A DNA stretch of 64,000 nucleotides, from contig NC_059568.1 in NCBI RefSeq assembly GCF_905220415.1, positions 4,154,001 through 4,218,000 of the forward strand, given 5' to 3'. Below are positions 42,825-53,896 of this stretch, in pieces. Made by a program: the position numbers and the translations under genes. The notes under the pieces were generated by a model, which saw only the letters and a program-made list of their open reading frames with translations, ran no database searches and was not told the DNA's origin. Each line of letters opens with the position of its first letter. Position 1 is the first letter of the stretch. This DNA comes from Colias croceus. Its lineage: Eukaryota; Arthropoda; Insecta; Lepidoptera; Pieridae.

Positions 42825-44790
42825 ATCTCTATTGGTCGAATCTCGGAACGTAGCTTGGAATTGTTAAATATCACTTTCATACATTTATGTTGCGTCCTTT
42901 TGCAATAGCAGATATACCTGGATAGGGAGTAGGCTGGGATTGAAGTTTTGTGATCTATAATGTATTGTTCAAGGGTTTACTAAGCCGTAGCTAGGCCACG
43001 TTTTACATTTTAGTGAGTGATTCCCAGTTTCATGAATTTTGACTTTGTGTCTGAGAAATCTATATTTTTCTGTTGATTTCGCTGTTTTGTTTTACAGTAC
43101 AAAACGCTATTACTGTGACAAGAATTTTATATATATTTAGAAAGGTTTATTTTTGCAAGGAAATAATGCCCTGGTTCGGCTTAGTGCACCCTTTATAAAT
43201 AACCATATGTACGACATGGCTAGAATTAGTAAAACCGGATGCGTCTTCAGTATTTGAATTTTGTAATATAATTTTCATAGTATAATAATTACAATTGCAT
43301 AGACTACATAGAATACATTTTAACTGCGAGCATTTACTTGTGTGTCACATTATGTCATATAGCGTGTGAATGTATGTAAGATTGTTTAATAGTATTATAA
43401 TATAGGTTTCGGGTCGTCGCGCACTACCGGTTTTTGCATAGTGCATACGAAAGATCTGATACAAGTTTCGGTCAAATTGCGCGTAAAACGCCAGTGCGCG
43501 AACGCTCTTGTTATGCTTTTGTTTCTCATGTATTCATTCCTATTTATAACGAACGTAACTATTTTACCTCATTCTGTGCTAAACTGGAAAATGATATGTT
43601 TAATGGATTAGAAACGAAATTATATTGATTGTTTTTGCCCTGCCCGCCCCATTGATATATTTCCCATTTATTTTTGTATATAAAAATGCCCCAACCTGAA
43701 ATTTTAATCAGGAATTATTTATAAAAGTCTTCGGTACTTAATGTGGTTGTGGCAAGAATATTATATTTTATATTATCATAATATATTAAAGCTTTGATCA
43801 ATAATTGAAAGTATACATACATTTGGTGTTTAATATTGCGTAATTGTTTATGAAAACTATAATCCCTTCGGGCTGTATTCGTTTCATGCATGTACTTATT
43901 TCGGAATTGATGTGTCTTAGCCTTATTTTTAAGTGTATGGTAATTATAAATAAACATTTGATAAAATTGAACTATTTTGTGATTATTTTGTATTAACTGG
44001 TTTTTTTTACAGTGTATTATTTTATATTTATTATGTCTTAAAACAACTGATGAAAAATATTGTCCCTGTGTCTTTCTTTAGTTCATCAATATAATGGTTA
44101 TTACGTCGTTGGCTTTTTATCTAACGCATTTTCTCAAACTGGAATTAGTATAGCTTTAAGTCAACACAGTAAACCACCTGAACGTAAAAATATGAAGTAA
44201 AGATGTAGAAGCAGGTATTTTGTTTATCATGGTGATGCTGTTTTTTGATTGTTCGTTCTTTATTCGTTATTGTTCCTTATTGAAATATTAAACCAAAAAA
44301 GTGCATTTTTGAAATGGATTTCTAAGTCCTATCACTGCGCACAATTACCCACACAAAAATGGTTTTAGGTACCAAAAAATAATAAAAAAAGCGTTATGGA
44401 ATTCGCTAAAGGAAAAAAAAAACTAAATGTGCGAATTTGGACTTCGTCGTTGGTTATTTTTTAATTCTGTTCTAATTTCTAGGATGCTAATCACAAAAAA
44501 AAAAAAACAGCTAAACCTTTATAGGATCACGTTGTTGTCAGTCTATCTTGTCGTGCTGTCTCATAATCTGACAAGGCAAGCAAATGTATGATATTAAAGA
44601 ATCCTGTTATGCTCCTATGATCCTAAATTCAGAAATGCTTCTTGGAAAATGCTTCTTCTTTCTTCTTCTCTTAGAATGTACCTAGTCTGGTCATAAGTTC
44701 TGTCACACATGTTTTATTAAATAAACAAAAAGTTACTTTGATATATTTATTGTTTTATATGTGGCAATAAAGCTTACATAATATTACTTA

Positions 44791-44957
44791 ACTAGCGGTC
44801 CGCCCCGGCTTCGCCCGTGGTACATATTAACGTTTTCTCTACATAAGAATCATCCTCGTACTTCAAGGAATATAATAAAAAAAGAATTATCGAAATCGGT
44901 TCAGCCGTTCTCGAGTTATGGAATTACAACGAAAAGTGGCATTGATTTTTATATATT
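44791..44957 (+). repeat. Interspersed repeat type II, tandem copy 1
   Basis: ACTAGCGGTCCGCCCCGGCT ... TCGGTTCAGCCGTTCTCGAG ... CATTGATTTTTATA. It is followed directly by a nearly identical second copy. Confidence 0.85.
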
Positions 44958-45130
44958 ACTAGCGGTCCGCCCCGGCTTCGCCCGTGGTACATATTAACGT
45001 TTTCTCTACATAAGAACCATCCTCGTACTTCAAGGAATATAATAAAAAAAGAATTATCGAAATCGGTTCAGCCGTTCTCGAGTTATGGAATTACAACGAA
45101 AAGTGGCATTGATTTTTATTATATATTACT
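44958..45130 (+). repeat. Interspersed repeat type II, tandem copy 2
   Basis: Nearly identical to the copy before it, with one visible substitution (AGAACCATC against AGAATCATC). Head-to-tail with copy 1 inside the maT element. Confidence 0.85.
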
Positions 45131-45134
45131 TAAT

Positions 45135-46051
45135 AATTTCGTATAAAAATTAGTCAAAATGTCATCCATGTTTTGCGATACAAGCTTTCAACCTCCGCGG
45201 CCAGTCGTCTGTCGCAGCACGCACCATGTCCATGTTTATTTTAGCAGCTACTTTAATAATGGATGTTTTGGGTGACTCCAAATTTTGGTGGGATTTAGCG
45301 CAGGTTCTCTCCTCTAAAATTTTATAATCCAGAGGATTCAGGTCCGGGCTAGAAGATGACCAATCTACATAACGAATGATATCAATCTGACGGGCGGCTG
45401 CAAGTTTTGGATACTCTTGGCTTTGTGGGCAGGTGCTGAGTCCTGCTGGAATACCCAGTGTTAATTTTTTAACATGTTCTGAAAAGGAGGTTTTACGAGG
45501 TTTGTCAGGACTGTATTTTGGTAAACATTCGAACTTATTTTCACACCCTTTTCACAGAAAAACACCTCTGTTAGGGTAAAATAAGAGACTCCCCGGAAAA
45601 CCATTACTGATAAGGGGTGATGGCCGCGTTGGACTCGAGATTCACGTCGACAAGCTTTTTCATTACTGAGGGTATACACTTTGATATTCTGTTTGTTGCA
45701 GCACTCCTCCACTGTAAAAATTTTTTCATCTGAAAACAGGATTTCACGATACATTTTTCTCGCGTATCCTTTATGTAAAACGCGACATTTATCCAGTCTT
45801 AATTTCTTCAGGCGTGTGTTAACCCATTGACCACCGAGCGGCCCAATGAGACCACGACACAATAGATTTTTTATTGTGTCTGTGATTCCGGGGGCTGATC
45901 GCTGATGGGTTTTTCTACAATAAGCCCATAGTCCTAGGTCCTTGTTAAACATCTTTTTAACTGTGGTACTGCTAAGACCCATCTGCAGTGCTAACTGTTT
46001 TCGATTTCGGACCGGACTTTTCCTTATTCGCACCTTTACTGCTTTTATCAC
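45135..46051 (-). pseudogene. maT-like transposase, broken
   Basis: The minus-strand ORF to 45461 encodes an N-terminal helix-turn-helix (RNRKQLALQMGLSSTTVKKM), then ILFSDEKIFTVEECCNKQNI with the first catalytic Asp and VMVFRGVSYF. Below 45461 the frame shifts, but FQQDSAPAHKAKS, PDLNPLDY and RRLKACIAKHGWHFD are readable. The spacing between the second and third Asp is about 37 residues, pointing to maT (DD37D). A short hairpin repeat at 45822-45899 interrupts the N-terminal half in frame. Confidence 0.75.
45822..45899 (+). repeat. Short hairpin repeat, copy 2, inside transposase
   Basis: GTTAACCCATTGACCACCGA ... GACACAATAGATTTTTTATT ... GATTCCGGGGGCTGA. Same unit as 35533-35603. It adds about 26 foreign codons to the transposase frame. 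Confidence 0.7.
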
Positions 46052-46402
46052 TGCCGTCGTTCAAATCGTACGACAAAGACCACTTATATTCCTATCTTCT
46101 ACTCTTGAATCCTACTTAAATCGTTTTATAGTGCAATAAAAAAATATCTGCGTTATTTGTAAATTTTAAAGCAAACTGAAAATTTCTCTTGGCGCGTAAC
46201 CGCTACGATGCATAGCGAGAACAGCGACTATGTCTTATTTTTGCGTCTACTACATTGTAACAAATACGAAGCAAATACGTTATTCTAATAAAATGTGTCG
46301 TTTTTTAACACGTCAAATAATCAAAAATCGCACGTGAAAAAGAAATGTGTGGTAAACATTAAACATTAGAAAATCTGACATGATGACAGAACTTATGACC
46401 AG

Positions 46403-48590
46403 ATTAGTTATAAGCATATCATTGTGTTGTTTGGTTGCAATAAATATTTTTGTATTGTATTGAAAATATCTGAATTCATCAGAAATGGCAAAGTTTTTTT
46501 CCCTCGTCGGACAATGCCGGGTTCAAATTGCAACAGTGAACGAAAGCTGGAAGCGCCTTCGATTTTTGGGCCAAATTTTTTTGTAGAGAGCGTGCGAAAT
46601 GGCATGCATTGCCACCTCCAACGTCCTTTACCTACAACTGGCCAACTCCAAAAATCCATCCAAATTTCTTTCTCTTCCTTGTAGGTATTCCTTTCGCTAA
46701 CATGATATATCTATATCAGTATCAGAAGTTCTGAAAGAAATAGTACCTAGTATCTTCATTTTGTTGGCAAGCAAGAAATGTTAATTTGGTATCCGCTTCT
46801 TCGTGATCAGGACATGACAGCTCATTATTGATAATGCGTATTACTTTATTACCAGTAACAGAATATTCACAACACAAATCATGTATGATGTAAATGACCT
46901 TACTACCGAAAATGATTGCCATCTCCTCAATGATCGATAAAAAACTTGAAAATAGTAATATTTCTTAAAGTTTACATTCTTCAAATCTTTCGTAAATTTC
47001 TTGTTCTTATTTGTTGAGGACCAGAAATAAGCAATTCCTCGACGTCTACACTAACTCGAAGAGAATGCTCATAATCTTTGATGGAGGGTGTGAAGTAGCG
47101 ATCAAACTACTTGCAGCGTTGTTGACAAGGCATTGTAATATCTTCTTTGACACGCCTCCAAAAATACGGGGTAAAAAAAGTATTTAAAAAAAAGCCATCT
47201 ACAATAATTGTACCGCCAGCTCAAATTGACCTTGTAATCATAATTACATGGTTAATTTGGGCTTGCCGTCTAATATGGCTCATCATACAATATCTCAATA
47301 TTGTAACACTGATTCGCCAACTGTCAATTGTTTGTTTTCTAAAAATGCTTCGAAATTTAATTGTTGCAATACTAACGCCCTGAGAGAATCCGTTTACATC
47401 TCTCGGGGCGAACCATAAGCGATCAATTCACAATCAGTCGTGATATTGCTGAGTCCACAATCTTATATAAAAGTGCAAACAGCTTTGAAAAAGCCATTTC
47501 AATATGGCAGGCCCCTAAATGAATAAAACAAATAAATAAAAATTGTCTAAGTTTGGAGATTCTTTAGCTTGAATATAATAATAACTAGTGCGAGCGATAG
47601 CTAGATAAAAGGTGACCTGAATGTAGGATATTATTAGACAGATTTGCAATATACTGACATTATTAGACATTTATTTGCAATGTCAATTCTAGAGTTTTCA
47701 AGATAGTTTCATTGTTGGTAGGAGATGGTAGGAGATTCAATAGAGTAAGATATGAAACTTTTTGAACTCGTGAATCGTCAATCACAATCTTGCTGTAAAA
47801 TTCTACCAACATTGGAACACTCGATATTTTATACTTATATGTATAATAACATCCACGTAACGTCCAGCTGTTTCGACAAATTCAAATTGTCTGGAGTTAA
47901 TATTAAGTTTGAAGGTCTATCTGACACCAGATGGTAATTTGTAATTTCTTGCTAAATGGATGCATTTTAAAAGTAACTTCTTCAAAAGCCCTGCCCTTTA
48001 GTTGTTATTTTGTTTTTGTGGTGATAACACCAATAATGCATGCATACCATGCACAATCGTAATAAAATTCTCTAAATTGTTGAATATTTATGTACATAAG
48101 GACTAGAAGATTGCACAGACACCGGATCCGGATTCTGCACGATATCCTGAAAAATTATTCCTACCGTATTGCTATTAAGAGTTTCTACGAAGACACCAGA
48201 ATTCAAGTCTGGGCGACGTTGAATATCTTCAGGACATACGTGATCACTAGTTACTCTCGAAAATCTAGCTCAGTCTCTAGTTCTTCTAAAGTTGTGTAAG
48301 AACAACAGTGCCCATTTTTTGAAAGTACTATGTTGACAACTTTCTTACTCTTGCATAAGCTCTTCACTGCTACACCAGAGTAATGTGCTTTGAAGGTTTA
48401 ATTTTGTGACCGAAAGCTGCGTAAATTAGATCTTGCCCTATGGAAAAAATAGAAAGTTCTTTCTTGTTTTTTTTCTATTTTGACGTGCCTTTTGGGATAG
48501 ATGAGATGATTCAAAAAAAAAAAGGAAGAAGCTCTTGCACCTAATCGCATTCTCCCAATATCAAATCTACGGCTGTATAATTTTCAGTCA
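46403..48590 (-). other. Transposon debris, uncharacterised family
   Basis: Only fragments are readable, on the minus strand. One at 46722-46922 includes ELSCPDHEEADTKLTFLACQ, a motif I associate with a large uncharacterised arthropod mobile-element protein family. A piece near 48090-48300 reads NTVGIIFQDI. A related phrase (FDNFDRFVETKTGEDILHYT) appears at about 57850-57900. Heavily broken by stops; the element type is unknown. Confidence 0.35.
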
Positions 48591-48606
48591 ATTCTCTGCT
48601 GGCTGA

Positions 48607-48803
48607 TTTTTTTTTTTTTTTTGTGTGGTGTCTCTCAATGTTAGCCAGAAGGGCTTCTACATTTTAACGCGGACGCGGGGGTGAACTGAAGGTTCACCCT
48701 GGTAGCGACATGCACAAGGGCGTCCCCCCTTGACGGGGACCACGAACCTCGGCTTGAGCTGTCGCTTGAGTGGAGGAGGCCAGAAGGGCCCTAATCGGAC
48801 GGG
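48607..48803 (-). mobile_element. Truncated LINE 3' end with 12-bp target duplication
   Basis: A poly(A) tail (T run at 48608-48622 on plus) precedes a GC-rich 3' UTR (GGTGAACTGAAGGTTCACCC, GGGGACCACGAACC). TCTGCTGGCTGA flanks it exactly at 48595-48606 and 48804-48815. This is a severely 5'-truncated insertion; R1-type is possible from the wording but unproven. Confidence 0.8.
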
Positions 48804-49156
48804 TCTGCTGGCTGAGTTGAGGACTTCTTAGTTCTTCATGAAGTTGTGTTTTGATCGTTTTGAAAAAATCCTTGTAAGTGTAAGTGTGGCGAAAAATTAA
48901 GCAAAAATCTTTTTATTTTCAGCGTATTTCTTTTTATTGTTTTGTCAAAAGTTTCAATTAATTTTCTTTCCAAGTGACGGTCTGAGAACGTAGAATTAGG
49001 CTATAAACAGGTGCTCTAGAAATGTTTGATATTCTTTTTTTACGAAATTATAAAACAAATATTCATTATTATTGACTACTCTTTCTTCTAGCATATCACA
49101 AAGTATAGTACACGCAGTATTTTTTTCCTTAGTAATTCGCTATTATAATCCTTATA

Positions 49157-49480
49157 AAGGAGAATGACCACGGGTGGTATCGGTAAAATTTTAGTTGTGC
49201 CACGTATTCGTGATATTGTTAATTCCTATTTGTATTTATAATGGTCATATGTATCAATATTAAGTCTTAATTATACCGGATAAATTGAAATAATAGTAAA
49301 AGTTATTCTTTTGAAACATGTATGACCACGTATGGAATCGGTAAAATACTAGTTGTGTCACGTGTTCGTGATATTGTTAATTCCTATTTGTATTTATAAT
49401 GATCATATTTATCACTATTAAGTCGTAATTATACCGAATAAATAGAAATAAAAGTAAAAGTTTTTGTTTTGACACATATA
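49157..49480. repeat. Tandem duplication, two units of about 160 bp
   Basis: ATGACCACGGGTGGTATCGG at 49165 and ATGACCACGTATGGAATCGG at 49322 begin two similar units, sharing CGTGATATTGTTAATTCCTA and TTTGTATTTATAATG. Divergence of roughly 10-15 percent by eye. Non-coding. Confidence 0.75.
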
Positions 49481-49787
49481 TCTATCTCTCTTGCAAGTTG
49501 CAAGCGTCCTGCGTCATATGTCATAGTTGAATGAATGTGTTCGACGCATTGTTCGACGTTATTTATTTTGAAATAATGTTTATTACGATTTACTTTTCAC
49601 ATTTATCTTGTAAATTAAAATATTACCTACGTAATAAATGTAAAACTTAACGTTCATCGTTAGTTTAAACTCGATAAAGTATATTTTTGAAGATTTGAAT
49701 AAAACTTTTGTTTTATTTTTATTGTCGTGAACTGCGGCTTATTTACATAAAAACTTTAATCGTTTCTAAAAGTACTAACATCAAGCT

Positions 49788-49940
49788 TCAAATTGAGCTA
49801 TATTTCATCTTGACACAATAAGTTTGATTGCGATACCAAGTGCCATAGTCACTTGGGCAATCTCCTTTCTCGTAAATATCACACATCGGCATAATTAGCG
49901 GAACAGAAAAAAAAAGTGAGACTATGAGATAATAACGCAT
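49788..49940 (-). CDS. Small possible secreted cysteine-containing peptide
   Basis: A 50-codon minus-strand ORF. MRYYLIVSLFFSVPLIMPM looks like a signal peptide, followed by about 31 residues with three cysteines (CDIYEKGDCPSDYGTWYRNQ, TYCVKMK). The stretch GTTCCGCTAATTATGCCG inside it recurs near 53508, so it may be part of a repeat. Not recognised; a chance ORF is quite possible. Confidence 0.25.
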   Translation of the reverse strand: MRYYLIVSLFFSVPLIMPMCDIYEKGDCPSDYGTWYRNQTYCVKMKYSSI

Positions 49941-50074
49941 ATATATATTTGACGAATATGTAATTAGACACAAAATAACAAATTGATTAACACCTTTATC
50001 AACGTCTTTGAAAAGTCTTCGTTATTTTTTATTGAAAAATAAAGAAAATTGAAATAAGTGAAATTTTTAGATGA

Positions 50075-50800
50075 TTATGAACCATCACAAATTCGTCTGG
50101 GTATGCTACAGATTATGTTATCGATGATTTCTTGAGGCAACCGCTCCCACTCCTCTAGTAATGCGTTTCCAAGTTCATTCAGATTGTTGGAGGGTGGCAT
50201 TCTGGATTTAACCCTTCTTTTTAGTAAGTCCCAGACATGCTCTATCGGGTTCATATCGGGAGAATTTGCTGGCCACTGAATCACCGTTACCACGACTGAA
50301 TACCTACGTGGCTCAGATATGCCTGTACCGATTGTGCACTATAAGCAGGAACATTATCTTGCATTAGAATAAAGTCGTCGCCAATAAATTGGGGCAAATG
50401 GTACAACATGTTCTTCCAAAATGTCTCTGATGTATCTATCTGCTGTCATGGTCCCTCCTGTGACTATCACTAACTCCATGCGATCTCCCAAACATATCCC
50501 TCCCCAAACCATAATCGAGCCGCCACCATAAGCCACTGTGTGTTCAAAATTAGACTGTATGTGGCGTTCTCCTTTGCGTCTACATATTTGCTGTCTCCCA
50601 TCGATCTTTTTTAAAAGAACTCTGCACTCATCAGTAAAGAGAACCTGCTGCCATTCGTTCAAATCCCAATGACGATGTTCTCGCGCATAGCTTAATCGGT
50701 TTTCGCGGTGACGTCTTTCAAGTTTTGGGCCTTTGGTAGGAATATACGACCCTAAACCAACTTCTTCAAATCTCCTGTATAGGCAAGCATACTTAGGCAT
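50075..50800 (-). pseudogene. Tc1-like transposase, frameshifted and truncated
   Basis: The N-terminal part (50800 to about 50354) reads RRHRENRLSYAREHRHWDLN, VLFTDECRVLLKK and GGGSIMVWGGICLGDRMELV. A frame change near 50330 leads to IQWPANSPDMNPIEHVWDLL and EWERLPQEIIDNIICSIPRR. These are Tc1 (DD34E) landmarks. The DNA-binding N terminus and both TIRs are not visible. No function is expected. Confidence 0.8.
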
Positions 50801-51957
50801 ATTCTGTGTATCAAAAACTATCAGTCAAATAAATTTCATTTGGTTATCAAAAGTATGAAGGTGATCAAAAAAAAACGATAAAAGTTAATTTAATTAAAAA
50901 TAGCCATGACCACTTTTTGACAGGCAAGAAATTATAGGCATATTTGTTTATAAAAAATACGTCTCATCTGGTTATCAGATCGGTGAAGGACGATCTCCCA
51001 CAGGCTCTTAGACTATGGACATTTCTTCTCATTTCATCAGCCGTAATGATTTCCAGTTATGTTAAGTCAGGCATAATAAAGAGCTTTTAATAAACAAAAT
51101 TGCCTACAGAATAACAAATTTATAAAAAAACCATTAAGTGAAATTAAAAAAAAAAATACAATTACAACTCCAAAAGTAATATTCTTCGCCTCTGTTCGGC
51201 TCCTGTCATATACCCGGAGCGTCTGAAGACGATATGTGTATTGTGTATAGAGTGGTTAAATGCATTTTCTTCATGCATAATTTAGTAAAACTATGTGTTT
51301 TGTGCTAAAAGAGATTAACATTGATTTGTAAATAACGATTATGTTTCGATAATTCCTTGTAAGTACCTACATAGCGAGGAACGCGAATATATCTTTGTTG
51401 GATTGATTTACTTGGAAAATTTTATAGTACTTTTAAGTGTAGTACGAAGCTGGTGAAATGATGGAAGAAAAGAAGGTTAAAATAACACAAGATTTATACT
51501 GTAAAAAATATGGTTTTCAAACACAGGTTTATATTTAAATCATAGAAATCTAATCATTTAAATCTCAGTTCAAAAGTATTTACAGTACTGATCATTCCAC
51601 AATATTACCTGTTACAATTACAAAAAATAAAATAAAAAAACAATCAAAATCAGGGATTATCTTTATTTCTGACATTGTAGATACCTACATCGGAATTTTC
51701 ATTATGCTCTTCTTCATTTTCACTTTCCCTACTGCTGTGTAAAAAATCATTTCATCGATTAATTCAATTCACCTTTAAAAACAAAACCAAGTAATGTAAT
51801 TCTGCACAAAGGGAACACGTGTAGTCACCACCAATGTTTAAAGACGACTGACGGATTTTTGAGTTTTTTGACTGACAGGCTACCGTCACCTACCGCCCGA
51901 ATTGTTTTTGATTGTGTATGACCGTGAATTGACTTCTATTTCTTTTGAACAAGGCGT
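50801..51957. other. AT-rich spacer
   Basis: Between the Tc1 remnant and the first GC-rich TIR element. No gene, RNA or defined repeat recognised. Confidence 0.5.
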
Positions 51958-51959
51958 AA

Positions 51960-52673
51960 TGCCTGTCCCAGACAGACGCGGCCTGCGGTGGCGATCTGCT
52001 GTTGCCTTCTTGCTTGACCGTGATAACAATATACTGCCGCGGCCGCGGTGGCGGTCATTCTAACCTACAGCGGCACATTAGCTCTCGAGTCTCACCTGCA
52101 AGTGGACGTTAGTAATGGCCAATCGTACGAAGTTTTATTGCTTTTATTGCCCATATTTTGTTTTTAATTCTGTTGTTTTTTTTAGTATTTATTTACTTAT
52201 TTGGTCAACCAACATTTGTTTACAATGATTCTTTAATATAATTATTATATAACATATATTTCTTGCGATAAAGTAACAAATAATTAGAGGTTAACACAGC
52301 ATGCGCCAATTATACAGAGCTATTTCTTAAGAGTACGTAAGAGTAGTAAGTCTTTATGTGATGTATCATACAAAACTGGGTACTTTTGCACTGTTTGAAT
52401 AAACAACTCAGTGTTTATAGGCATAATTTCACGCGGTACACGCGGCTTGTTGCAAAAATTTACAACTGATCGCGTAATGACCGCCTCATGTCCGCGCGCT
52501 CATTCACACAGAAGCGGTGGCGGAGAGGGCGGGGCTTGCGGCCGCGGTAAGCCGCGCTGTGACCGCGTCCAGGCCGCGTCTGTCTATGTCGTTCCTAGAA
52601 CTTTCAAGTCATCCAACTGACCGCCACCGCCACCGCCACCGCAGGCCGCGTCTGTCTGGGACACGCTTTAAAT
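51960..52673. mobile_element. GC-rich TIR element, copy 1
   Basis: Starts GCCTGTCCCAGACAGACGCG and ends with the inverse form CGCGTCTGTCTGGGACACGC. Subterminal CCTGCGGTGGCG repeats are present. About 165 bp in the middle (about 52190-52353) is absent from copy 2. The ORF at 52411-52620 is identical in both copies except at one or two positions, but it falls in repeat sequence and is not taken as a gene. Confidence 0.8.
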
Positions 52674-52791
52674 GCAAGTACATTGTATAGGGTTCTTACG
52701 ATTCAATGATTCGGGTGTTTTTGGAAATACGACAATTAGCGAAGATCTGTATGCGCATTATTAAATTTGGAGTACTGTACGTAGTTATTAA

Positions 52792-53333
52792 GCCTGTCCC
52801 AGACAGACGCGGCCTGCGGTGGCGATCTGCTGTTGCCTTCTTGCTTGACCGTGATAACAATATACTGCCGCGGCCGCGGTGGCGGTCATTCTAACCTACA
52901 GCGGCACATTAGCTCTCGAGTCTCACCTGCAAGTGGACGTTAGTAATGGCCAATCGTACGAAGTTTTCTTGCTTTTATTGCCCATATTTTGTCTTTAATT
53001 CTTTTGTTTTTTTAGTCTTTATGTGATGTATCATACAAAACTGGGTAATTTTGCACTATTTGAATAAACAACTCAGTGTTTCTAGGCATAATTTCACGCG
53101 GTACACGCGGCCTGTTGCAAAAATTTACAACTGATCGCGTAATGACCGCCTCATGTCCGCGCGCTCATTCACACAGAAGCGGTGGCGGAGAGGGCGGGGC
53201 TTGCGGCCGCGGTAAGCCGCGCTGTGACCGCGTCCAGGCCGCGTCTGTCTATGTCGTTCCTAGAACTTTCAAGTCATCCAACTGACCGCCACCGCCACCG
53301 CCACCGCAGGCCGCGTCTGTCTGGGACACGCTT
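52792..53333. mobile_element. GC-rich TIR element, copy 2
   Basis: Same termini as copy 1 and same orientation, 118 bp downstream. It lacks the central 165 bp, and the break falls at a short TTTAGT/AGT repeat. High identity elsewhere implies recent amplification. Confidence 0.8.
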
Positions 53334-53838
53334 TACTCGAACAAGTTGACAAAACGTATTGTTCGGGAAAATAAAACAAATGAATGAAAAAAGTGTATGT
53401 AAAGTGTATCATCTAATTTTCTATTTTCAAATTTGACAATAAATTAAAAAAATATCATAACTGGCCAGTTTCTCAACTAAAATATTTTAAAATCCTGCTT
53501 TTTTGTGTTCCGCTAATTATGCCGGTGTGTAAGGAATTTTGGAATCATCGCAGAGAAAGAACTGTGCTTTTCCAACATTTGTATATCATATTTTTGTTTA
53601 TCTTTGGATTTTTTCTCATTTCTTGTGCCACAAACGACCGCAACACGAACAAATATCCGTGTAAATCTGAGATATTTAAAAAAAAGTTTGTCGGATGGTC
53701 AACCAATCACATAGATTATTTTTGCTAGAATTACGCGTCTCTTTCTCACGATCAACAAAATCTAAATCCTGCCTATTTAATTGATGTTCAGTTGGTCTGC
53801 TCTTCATTCCTGTCTTCTTCCATTTTCTCTGCATACAG

Positions 53839-53896
53839 GGTCCTCGCGTAACACGATGAGCACCCCTGTCACGAACACGTTTATTTTCCCTGTATA
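53839..53896 (-). repeat. 61-bp tandem repeat, unit left of mariner
   Basis: GGTCCTCGCGTAACACGATG ... TTTTCCCTGTATA. Continues after the mariner at 55211, giving two units and a partial third with a 61-bp period once the mariner is ignored. Confidence 0.8.

Larger units (their letters stand above)
36943..44684. other. Probable fray 3' UTR and long non-coding stretch
   Basis: No gene is supported over 7.7 kb. The first part is presumably fray 3' UTR; an AATAAA at about 37603 is one possible poly(A) signal. Three MITEs (39291, 42376, 42604) and a TIR pair at 36988 are listed separately. An (AAAT)n tract lies near 40590-40612. Otherwise AT-rich with nothing recognised. Confidence 0.5.
44685..46402 (-). 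mobile_element. maT-like (mariner/Tc1) element, decayed
   Basis: Terminal inverted repeats TCTGGTCATAAGTTCTGTCA at 44686 and the inverse near 46401, each next to TA. Inside lie a broken DD37D transposase on the minus strand and two tandem interspersed-repeat insertions (44791-45130). Without those insertions the element would be about 1.4 kb, normal for mariner/maT. Confidence 0.8.

Noticed and set aside
52411..53285. Two identical 69-codon ORFs as a duplicated gene
   Set aside because: Both lie inside the GC-rich TIR elements and run into the terminal repeats. The low-complexity GC bias explains the open frame.
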